NCBI GenBank assembly: GCA_002718935.1
Contig: PBFV01000069.1
Location: 10,275-15,972, forward strand
Reading direction: 5' to 3'
Source: Verrucomicrobiales bacterium
Lineage (GTDB): Bacteria; Verrucomicrobiota; Verrucomicrobiia; Limisphaerales; UBA1100
DNA: 5,698 bases
The translations under genes were made by a program, and so were the position numbers. A model generated the notes under the pieces. That model was not told the DNA's origin. It worked only from the letters and a program-made list of their open reading frames with translations, and ran no database searches. Within the stretch, counting starts at the first letter, position 1; every line of letters starts with the position of its first letter. Below, piece by piece: positions 1-5,158 of the stretch.

Positions 1-514
1 CGGGAAGAGCCTTGCGCCGCAGCCAAGTGGTCATGCCCTTGTACGGTGGCGGCACAAAGTAATGGCCCTCATGCGTAAACCCAAAGAATTCATCAAATCC
101 ATGACGAATGGGATGAAACTTCGCATGCCCACCCAAGTGCCATTTGCCAACCAGACCAGTCGTGTAGCCGACATCATGAAGGTGCCGCGCTAAAGTCCGC
201 TCACTGCGCGGCAACCCGGCCATGGGATCTTCATTGTGATCACCGATCGGGTTGAACTCATATCCAAACCGCGACTGATAACGACCCGTCATCAATCCAG
301 CCCGCGAGGCACTGCAAAAAGCAGCCGTCACATAACCTTGCGTAAACCGCACGCCGTTTTTAGCAATGGAATCAATATGCGGCGTGGGAATCTCCTGATT
401 TCCCTGACAACCCAACTCGCCGTACCCGAGATCATCGGCCAGCAGCAGCACAATATTCGGCGGCCGTTCAGCGGCATGGACCGTCCACGCGAGAAACAAC
501 AGGAGCAAGCGCAT
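1..514 (-). CDS. Sulfatase (arylsulfatase-like), N-terminal part, cut by window edge
   Basis: Exported sulfatase expected to hydrolyse sulfate esters, probably on polysaccharides or other glycans, outside the cytoplasm. I translated the minus strand from the ATG at 514; 171 residues are visible and the rest lies beyond base 1. Residues 1-15 form a signal peptide (hydrophobic run after MR, likely cleavage near VHA-AER). The alkaline-phosphatase-superfamily sulfatase core follows: NIVLLLADDLGYGELG (Asp27/Asp28, calcium ligands), CSASRAGLMTGR with Cys67 as the formylglycine precursor and Arg71, and VGKWHLGG with Lys124 and His126. The order and spacing match family N-termini. The maturation motif reads C-S-A-S-R rather than the commoner C-x-P-S-R. 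An in-frame GTG at 529 is an alternative start, but the ATG gives the better signal peptide; no clear Shine-Dalgarno site is seen. It is divergent from the ceramidase-like gene. Family assignment is secure; the substrate is unknown. Confidence 0.93.
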   Translation of the reverse strand, partial: MRLLLLFLAWTVHAAERPPNIVLLLADDLGYGELGCQGNQEIPTPHIDSIAKNGVRFTQGYVTAAFCSASRAGLMTGRYQSRFGYEFNPIGDHNEDPMAGLPRSERTLARHLHDVGYTTGLVGKWHLGGHAKFHPIRHGFDEFFGFTHEGHYFVPPPYKGMTTWLRRKALP

Positions 515-592
515 GCCGATGTTTACCACAGCGCCCTTCGGAGCAAAGGGAAAACCGCTTGCGCGGGGGATGGACGGGGAACAGACTGCGGG
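515..592. promoter_or_regulatory. Divergent intergenic region between sulfatase and ceramidase-like genes
   Basis: These 78 bp separate two divergently transcribed genes, so both 5' ends and their promoters should lie here or inside the opposing coding regions. I see no convincing -35/-10 pair and no clear operator palindrome. A GGGGA at 576-580 is a weak candidate ribosome site for the plus-strand gene. Shared regulation of the two hydrolase genes is possible from the layout alone; it is inference. Confidence 0.35.
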
Positions 593-1954
593 ATGCGGAT
601 TTTGCTTTGGATGTTTTGCTGGCTGGCGTGGCCGGTGGCCGCGTCCCCCTTTGCCGTGGCGCCATTTAGTGCGGAGGTGACGGTGCCGATTGGGCATGGG
701 ATGATGGGTGGGTTATGGAAAGCCAAGAGTGTGGCAGATCCGCTCTATGCCAAGGGCGTGGTGGTGTTGGGCGGCGAAAAGCCGGTGGTGTTGGTGAGCG
801 TGGACTGGTGCGAGATTCGCAATGACTCCTTTGACCGCTGGCGCGAGGCCCTGGCCAAGGCGGCCGGCACCACGCGCGAACGGGTGCTGGTCAGTGCCAT
901 TCACCAACATGATGCGCCGGTGACCGATCTCGCCGCGCAACGCATGCTTGAGCAACGCAAACTGGAAGGCAGCATCTGTGATCTGGCATTTCACGAAAAG
1001 GCCGTGCAACGCGTGGCGGCGACGGTGGTCAAGGCGCTGAAAACGCCACAGCCCTTGACGCACATTGGCTTGGGCAAGGCGAAGGTGGAAAAGATTGCCT
1101 CCAACCGCCGGTACGAATTGCCCGACGGAAAATTTTCGTTTGGCCGCGGCAGTGCCAGTGGGCGTAATGTACTGGCGGCCAACGCGCCTGAGGGCACGAT
1201 TGATCCGTGGCTGCGCACCATCAGTTTCTGGAATGGCGACCGGCCTATCGCGGCGCTCAGCACCTATGCGGTGCATCCGATGAGCTATTATCGCACCGGC
1301 GAGGTGAGCGCGGATTTTCCCGGACTGGCACGCGCCCGGCGCCAGAAGGAAACGCCAGGATGCCTGCAGATTTATTTCAGCGGCGCCAGTGGCAATGTCA
1401 CCGCCGGAAAATACAACAAAGGAGACCGCGCCAACCGCGCCGTGCTCGCTGGACGTTTGTATCGCGCCATGACGCACTCCTGGAAAAACACGAGACGCAC
1501 GCCAATTCAAAAAATTAGTTTCCGCAATGCACCGGTGCAGCTGGCGCCGCGCGATCATGCAGGATTTAAAACTAAAGACTATGAAGCCAAGCTCAAGCCC
1601 GGGGTGAATCACTGGCAGCAATGCCTCGCGGCGATGGGCCTCAGCTGGCGCCAGCGTTGCGAGCGTGGCCAGCCAGTGGATGTGCCGGTGCTCGATCTTG
1701 GCCCGGCGCAATTGCTGCTGTTGCCCGGCGAAAGTTACGTGGAGTTCCAACTCGCCGCGCAAAAGCTGCGGCCCGATTCCTTTGTGTGGGTGGCCGGCTA
1801 CGGCGAAGGCGGCACTGGCTATGTGCCCACCGAAAAACATTGGGAGGAAAAAGATCACAACCTCAGCGATTGGTGCTGGGTGCACCCCGGGGCCGAGGCC
1901 AAGCTGATCGAAGGCATCCGAAAGGCCTTGTTGCCAAATGCGAACAACCGGTGA
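593..1954 (+). CDS. Neutral/alkaline ceramidase-like secreted hydrolase
   Basis: Predicted exported zinc hydrolase of 453 residues related to neutral/alkaline non-lysosomal ceramidases, which cleave the amide bond of ceramides. The true substrate is not known. The reading frame is open from 236, but the start at 593 is chosen because it gives a signal peptide (MRILLWMFCWLAWPVAA) and because the upstream extension runs antisense through the sulfatase gene. Landmarks by eye: IGHGMMGG (33-40) near the mature N-terminus; IHQHDAP (103-109) with His104/His106; YAVHPMSYY (225-233) with His228; LLPGESY (376-382) with Glu380; GYGEGGTGYVPT (402-413) with Tyr410. These match the order of the His, His, Glu and Tyr zinc ligands of characterised bacterial neutral ceramidase. 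The nucleophile region reads SGASGNVTAG (263-272), not the classical GDVSPN, so the usual serine appears replaced. The length is shorter than classical ceramidases, consistent with only the N-terminal catalytic domain. Planctomycete-type homologues of this form are common and uncharacterised. Confidence 0.85.
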   Translation: MRILLWMFCWLAWPVAASPFAVAPFSAEVTVPIGHGMMGGLWKAKSVADPLYAKGVVVLGGEKPVVLVSVDWCEIRNDSFDRWREALAKAAGTTRERVLVSAIHQHDAPVTDLAAQRMLEQRKLEGSICDLAFHEKAVQRVAATVVKALKTPQPLTHIGLGKAKVEKIASNRRYELPDGKFSFGRGSASGRNVLAANAPEGTIDPWLRTISFWNGDRPIAALSTYAVHPMSYYRTGEVSADFPGLARARRQKETPGCLQIYFSGASGNVTAGKYNKGDRANRAVLAGRLYRAMTHSWKNTRRTPIQKISFRNAPVQLAPRDHAGFKTKDYEAKLKPGVNHWQQCLAAMGLSWRQRCERGQPVDVPVLDLGPAQLLLLPGESYVEFQLAAQKLRPDSFVWVAGYGEGGTGYVPTEKHWEEKDHNLSDWCWVHPGAEAKLIEGIRKALLPNANNR

Positions 1955-1991
1955 ACAGCCGGTGAGTTTCGGGCGAATACGATTTAATAAC

Positions 1992-2014
1992 TGCCGCTTT
2001 GTTCAGCGGCATTT
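1992..2014 (+). terminator. Hairpin downstream of ceramidase-like gene
   Basis: TGCCGCT (1992-1998) and AGCGGCA (2005-2011) form a perfect 7-bp stem with the 6-nt loop TTGTTC, followed by only three T residues. It lies 38 bp past the stop at 1954, a usual place for an intrinsic terminator, but the short T-run makes it weak. It could also overlap the promoter of the RNA candidate that follows. Confidence 0.5.
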
Positions 2015-2031
2015 CGTGGTAGATTGATTCC

Positions 2032-2280
2032 GTTGAGCGGCTCTTCGGAGCCACTCGGTCAGCCAGCTGGCCACGCAGCGAAAGCGGTTCTTCGGAACCA
2101 CGGAAACTGCAACGGATGACCGGCCCACGGGCAACCGCGGGCGCAGTCAGAAGGGCTACTGGCAGGTGTCCGACCAAGGGCATTGACCTTTCGAGCAAAC
2201 GGTCCGTCAGGTCCGTAAGCAAAAAAGGATTGGTAGCCGCCCTGCGGTAAACTCCGGTTTATCTCAAGGGCGGCTTTTTT
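2032..2280 (+). ncRNA. Candidate structured non-coding RNA, family unknown
   Basis: No protein gene fits here, yet the plus strand holds regular RNA-like structure. Seen directly: GGCTC-TTCG-GAGCC (2039-2052); GGTTC-TTCG-GAACC (2086-2099) inside a flanking GCAG/CTGC stem (2075-2078 with 2107-2110); and a stem of GCCC, A, CGG closed by a GCAA tetraloop and answered by CCG, C, GGGC (2123-2142), with GAC/GTC pairing outside it (2118-2120, 2146-2148). GCCAG (2062-2066) with CTGGC (2159-2163) and GGTC (2057-2060) with GACC (2172-2175) could close a three-way junction. A strong terminator ends the stretch. The 5' end is a guess: TTTGTT (1998-2003) and TAGATT (2020-2025) with 16-bp spacing could be a promoter. 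No plus-strand gene follows, so it is not an obvious leader. I could not match it to tmRNA, RNase P RNA, SRP RNA, a T-box or a cobalamin riboswitch; a divergent 6S RNA is not excluded. Confidence 0.5.
2236..2280 (+). terminator. Strong intrinsic terminator
   Basis: GCCGCCCT (2236-2243) pairs with AGGGCGGC (2267-2274), 8 bp. Inside it GGTAAAC (2246-2252) pairs with GTTTATC (2257-2263, one G-U) around a TCCG tetraloop. Six T residues (2275-2280) follow the stem directly. In the other direction the nearest T-run is about ten bases away, so plus-strand termination is favoured. It ends the candidate RNA transcript. Confidence 0.85.
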
Positions 2281-2319
2281 GTGGTGGAGAAGTGAAATAA
2301 TCGTTTCCCGAGAATGTGG

Positions 2320-2345
2320 AATTAGCGACTAATTTAAAGCGCTTT
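2320..2345. repeat. Two short adjacent palindromes
   Basis: AATTAG (2320-2325) and CTAATT (2329-2334) form a 6-bp inverted repeat around CGA, and the perfect 10-bp palindrome AAAGCGCTTT follows at 2336-2345. They lie between two converging transcription units, past the terminator at 2280 and before the DUF1501 stop. They could be a protein-binding site or chance; no gene start is nearby. Confidence 0.3.
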
Positions 2346-2353
2346 GTCTCTTC

Positions 2354-2371
2354 AAAAGCCGATTCTAGGCT
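2354..2371 (-). terminator. Weak terminator-like hairpin after the DUF1501 gene
   Basis: On the minus strand, directly after the TAG stop, AGCC-TAGAATC-GGCT forms a 4-bp stem with a 7-nt loop followed by TTT. The position suits a terminator for the minus-strand genes, but the stem is short and the T-run brief. Confidence 0.25.
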
Positions 2372-3691
2372 CTAGAGGAGTTCTCTAACTACCGAGCCTT
2401 CTGGAAGCATTTGCATGCGCCTACCTTGGGCAACAAACTCTGCCTTCGGGTCTAAACCGATAGCGTGGTATACTGTTGCAGCAAAGTCTGGAATCGATAC
2501 TGGGCGATCAACGGGAACGGCTCCGTGCTTGTCGCTAGCTCCGATGATTCGACCAGTTTTGATACCCCCACCACCCAGAGTGAGGCTGAAGCAATCTGCC
2601 CAATGATCACGGCCTGGTCCACGTTTGTTATTATTGATCTTTGGAGTTCTCCCAAACTCACCGGCAGTTATCACAAGAGTAGTCTCCAGCATGCCGCGAT
2701 CATCTAAATCATTAAGTAGGGCTGAATAAGCACTATCATAAATAGGGAGCTGTTGCTCCAAGTGGGGGAAAATGCCCCAGTGATGATCCCACGCATAAAT
2801 CCCTGTATCCTTATACCCTTGGATAGTTACAAAACGCACACCCGCCTCTACCAGCCTGCGTGCCAGCAACATGCTTTGCCCGACATTATTGCGTCCGTAG
2901 GTATCTCTCAGTTTGTCGGGTTCTTTGGATAGGTCGAAAGCTCTTTTAGCCTTGGTTGAGGTCGCAAGGCCCAACGCCTTCTCGGTAAAGGCATTGTGCA
3001 CCCGAGCAAACTCCATTTGGCGTTCGAATTTTTCCTGATACCGGTCCAAAGATTTCAGGAGATGTGTGCGGCCCGCCAAACGATTAACATCTACTTCTTT
3101 AGCCGTATCAAAGGTCGGCACTGAAAATCCAGAGTCATTGGGATTCTCTTTGATGAGAAAAGGGTCATGGGCTCTTCCGAGGTACCCACCATAACCGGGG
3201 GCACTATGTGCCGGGTGCTTCATATCGCCCAAGTGGATAAAGGGAGGAACCGGCGCCTGCTGTTTCTGCTGTAAACTGAGGACTGCCCCAATACCCGGCG
3301 CCTGCAGATTTTTATCCCGCGGACTCCCGCACATAATGTCTACATCTCCCTCACCATGCTTGGAGCAGAAAGAGTGCATAGACCGAATCAGAGAAAATTT
3401 ATCAGCGCATTTGCCTAACTTGGGTAACTGATCACTTAAATGAAGGCCCGGAACATTGGTTCGTGCCGGACTGTACTTTCCTCGAATCTCTACTGGAGCA
3501 TTCGGTTTCATGTCATACATGTCCAAATGGCTAGCGCCACCTTGAAGGAACATGAAAATGACGTTGATTTGTTTTCGGCCGCCACTTGCCTCTTCATTTG
3601 CCAGCACTTGAGGCAAAGACAATCCTAAAGGGGATATGGCTCCGAGCGAAATTCCTCCAATCTTGAAAAAATCTCTACGCCCAATTTCCAT
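2372..3691 (-). CDS. DUF1501 family protein, Tat-exported
   Basis: A 439-residue DUF1501 protein (alkaline-phosphatase/sulfatase-like fold by family knowledge; reaction unknown). The N-terminus has a twin-arginine signal, GRRDFFKIGG (4-13), followed by a hydrophobic stretch and LANEE near 30-34, so it is likely exported folded across the inner membrane. Family landmarks: FLQGGASHLDMYDMKP (48-63), SKHGEGDVDIMCGSPRD (110-126), GYGGYLGRAHDPF (167-178), AWDHHW (300-305), GEFGRTPKIN (344-353), GRDHWADCFSLTLGGGGIK (360-378) and IIGASDKHGAVPVDRPV (382-398). The His and Asp residues in these blocks are plausible metal ligands. The frame stays open to a TTG at 3727, but I chose the ATG at 3691, with GAAGG just upstream and the Tat motif at the expected distance. 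In planctomycete-type genomes DUF1501 genes often sit next to a DUF1549/DUF1553 cytochrome-type gene; none is present here. Confidence 0.92.
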   Translation of the reverse strand: MEIGRRDFFKIGGISLGAISPLGLSLPQVLANEEASGGRKQINVIFMFLQGGASHLDMYDMKPNAPVEIRGKYSPARTNVPGLHLSDQLPKLGKCADKFSLIRSMHSFCSKHGEGDVDIMCGSPRDKNLQAPGIGAVLSLQQKQQAPVPPFIHLGDMKHPAHSAPGYGGYLGRAHDPFLIKENPNDSGFSVPTFDTAKEVDVNRLAGRTHLLKSLDRYQEKFERQMEFARVHNAFTEKALGLATSTKAKRAFDLSKEPDKLRDTYGRNNVGQSMLLARRLVEAGVRFVTIQGYKDTGIYAWDHHWGIFPHLEQQLPIYDSAYSALLNDLDDRGMLETTLVITAGEFGRTPKINNNKRGPGRDHWADCFSLTLGGGGIKTGRIIGASDKHGAVPVDRPVSIPDFAATVYHAIGLDPKAEFVAQGRRMQMLPEGSVVRELL

Positions 3692-3738
3692 CGCCTTCAA
3701 ACTAGATGATTTTAATTGGCTTCGCAAACCTCAAACCC

Positions 3739-3783
3739 ATGAGATTTGATGTTCGTTGGGTTCGATTCCCAAAACACATCCCA
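3739..3783 (+). pseudogene. tRNA 3'-end remnant, possible integration (att) site
   Basis: Seen directly: TTGGG (3756-3760), loop TTCGATT (3761-3767) and CCCAA (3768-3772) make a perfect 5-bp T-arm with a consensus T-loop. It is followed by seven acceptor-strand bases (AACACAT, 3773-3779), a discriminator C (3780) and an encoded CCA (3781-3783), all with exact tRNA spacing. Counting back, the 3' half of an anticodon loop and stem may begin near 3739, but its 5' stem partner, the D-arm and the 5' acceptor strand (ATGTGTT expected) are not found upstream. A discriminator C is typical of bacterial tRNA-His, but identity cannot be set. Retention of only the 3' portion of a tRNA is what tyrosine-recombinase integration leaves at one end of an element; that reading is inference. 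The fragment lies on the strand opposite to the flanking genes, upstream of the DUF1501 start. Confidence 0.6.
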
Positions 3784-3837
3784 CTCTTTTCCAAAAGAAA
3801 TCTACAGGCTCCTTGAATTCCTATATTTGGAAAAGAG
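3784..3837. repeat. 12-bp perfect inverted repeat next to the tRNA remnant
   Basis: CTCTTTTCCAAA (3784-3795) and TTTGGAAAAGAG (3826-3837) are perfect reverse complements separated by 30 bases. The left arm begins at the first base after the CCA of the tRNA remnant. As a hairpin it lies 20 bp past the lipoprotein stop and could act in 3'-end formation on the minus strand, but no T-run follows on either strand. It could equally be a recombinase arm site or the trace of a small mobile element. Confidence 0.6.
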
Positions 3838-3857
3838 GTGCCTCACAATAATATAAT

Positions 3858-5141
3858 TTATTTACCACCCTTTTTGTAGGCTTTCCATTTTATATTTTCT
3901 GGTGAGGCAAGGTAGTCTTTGTAGCTATCAATTCCATTAAAGTCAGGGTCGAATCGTACAGGCGTGTTTTCTTCTGTGTTTATTAGCAAGCGAGTGACTT
4001 CCTTATAATTTTTGTCCATCAAGGCCAGGTCGATGAGGGTAAAGTAGGGGGCCGGGTTTTTGGGCATGTCTTTGGTAAGTTTTATGAACAGGTCTTTGCC
4101 AGCCTGTTTCTTGCCTTGAGACAAAGCAATATTTCCACGGATGAAATTCAGGTATGGATCACCGCCAACCTGTTTGTCTAGTTGGTCCACGGCCGCGCGC
4201 GCTTGTTTGTAATCTTTGTTGAGGGTATAAAAGTCTATTAGAAGCAGAGACAAATTTTTAGCATTCGGAAAGGTGCGCCTAAAATCCTCCACAGCTTTTC
4301 TATATTCATCGCCCATCGGTTGGCTTTGCTGCAAGTTACTGACCGCAACTTGATTGGCCGCAACAATCCGCATTTGCATTGTTGTTTTCTGCTGCTTCCA
4401 ATTCGGTTGCATGCCTTCGTAAATGGTTAGTGCACGGGAGAACGCCCCTTTTTGCATAGCCATAGTCATATCTTCAAATTGCTTGATGCCTTGCATGGCC
4501 GTAGCGTCCGTTAATTTAACAGCGGGCATCGAATGTGTAATTAAACGGCCAAAGGTCTGGCTGAGATATTCCCCTGAAGTATACGCAAATATGTCTACTA
4601 CACACGGTTTCATATCTATACGGCGTCCCAATACGAGGTGGTGATAATTGACGCCTCCATTTGGTAATATGAGCCGCATTGTTGCCTGCACTCCATCCGG
4701 TGTCTTTGAAACCCTCAGGAACTGGTAAGTGCCCATGCTTAAATTCTGCAATAGAATTTCTTTAAATGCAGCTCTAGCGCCCGCGATAATTTCTTTTTTC
4801 TGTTGCGCGTCCGTCAGGCTTTTCGGCATGGCACGTCCAATTAGAATATCGCGATTAATCAATCGAAATACTATTTCAGAATTTTCCATCTCCACGGCAG
4901 CCTGCAAATTCTTGGCGACCTTTTCTGCCTCGGCTAACGTGATTTTCGGTCTGGGGGTTACTTCGGATAAAGGATTTTCAGGGGTGCTGTTATTGACATC
5001 ATTCTTAGATGGGGTTTCTTTTTTTGCCTTCTGATATGGAAGTGGTACAGGAGGATTTTTGTCTTGGTTGGAGTTAGTGGGTTGCTTCTTCCCACACCCC
5101 GTAACCAATAAACTTATCAAAATTGAAATCAGTGTTTTCAT
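3858..5141 (-). CDS. TPR-containing lipoprotein of unknown function
   Basis: A 427-residue predicted lipoprotein. The start is the ATG at 5141 because MKTLISILISLLVTGC gives a clean type II signal peptide with lipobox VTGC and acylated Cys16; the frame is open to 5240, but that extension overlaps the upstream gene. Residues 17-65 are a polar, Pro/Asn/Lys-rich linker. Residues about 66-205 form an unassigned domain: a helical start (AEAEKVAKNLQAAVEMENSE), then strand-like segments (YQFLRVS, VQATMRLILP, VNYHHLVLGRRI, VVDIFAYTSGEYLSQTFGRL). Residues about 215-395 are helical and TPR-like, with three repeats readable at about 297-328, 329-362 and 363-394. The tail, FDPDFNGIDSYKDYLASPE and IKWK, is a style I associate with the ends of TPR arrays. 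It begins 17 bp after the beta-helix gene stop, so the two are probably co-transcribed; no Shine-Dalgarno site is visible in that gap. Likely role: envelope-anchored protein-binding scaffold (inferred). Confidence 0.85.
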   Translation of the reverse strand: MKTLISILISLLVTGCGKKQPTNSNQDKNPPVPLPYQKAKKETPSKNDVNNSTPENPLSEVTPRPKITLAEAEKVAKNLQAAVEMENSEIVFRLINRDILIGRAMPKSLTDAQQKKEIIAGARAAFKEILLQNLSMGTYQFLRVSKTPDGVQATMRLILPNGGVNYHHLVLGRRIDMKPCVVDIFAYTSGEYLSQTFGRLITHSMPAVKLTDATAMQGIKQFEDMTMAMQKGAFSRALTIYEGMQPNWKQQKTTMQMRIVAANQVAVSNLQQSQPMGDEYRKAVEDFRRTFPNAKNLSLLLIDFYTLNKDYKQARAAVDQLDKQVGGDPYLNFIRGNIALSQGKKQAGKDLFIKLTKDMPKNPAPYFTLIDLALMDKNYKEVTRLLINTEENTPVRFDPDFNGIDSYKDYLASPENIKWKAYKKGGK

Positions 5142-5158
5142 TGCCAGGAGAAGGGGGC

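Noticed and set aside
236..592. In-frame extension of the ceramidase-like reading frame upstream of 593
   Set aside because: It runs antisense through the well-supported sulfatase N-terminus and lacks protein-like features; the signal peptide begins at 593.
713..1885. 390-codon open frame on the minus strand opposite the ceramidase-like gene
   Set aside because: It is a GC-bias shadow: the plus-strand protein has clear family motifs, while the antisense translation has none.
1863..2222. 119-codon minus-strand frame across the structured RNA region
   Set aside because: It overlaps the end of the ceramidase-like gene and the hairpins, and has no recognisable domain or start context.
2197..2236. 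SRP (4.5S) RNA apical loop, from CAGGTCCGTAAGC
   Set aside because: The conserved GGAAGGAAGCAGCC part is missing and the 3' side is an A-run, so the symmetric loop cannot form properly.
2032..2280. RNase P RNA or tmRNA
   Set aside because: The conserved GAGGAAAGTCC and AGATGAATGACTG segments of RNase P are absent, and there is no tRNA-like 3' end for tmRNA in this stretch.
3692..3727. TTG start at 3727 adding 12 residues to the DUF1501 protein
   Set aside because: The ATG at 3691 lies directly before the Tat motif and has GAAGG upstream; the extension adds nothing recognisable, though it cannot be excluded.
3739..3783. Complete functional tRNA gene
   Set aside because: The T-arm, acceptor 3' strand and CCA fit, but no paired anticodon 5' stem, D-arm or 5' acceptor strand can be drawn upstream.
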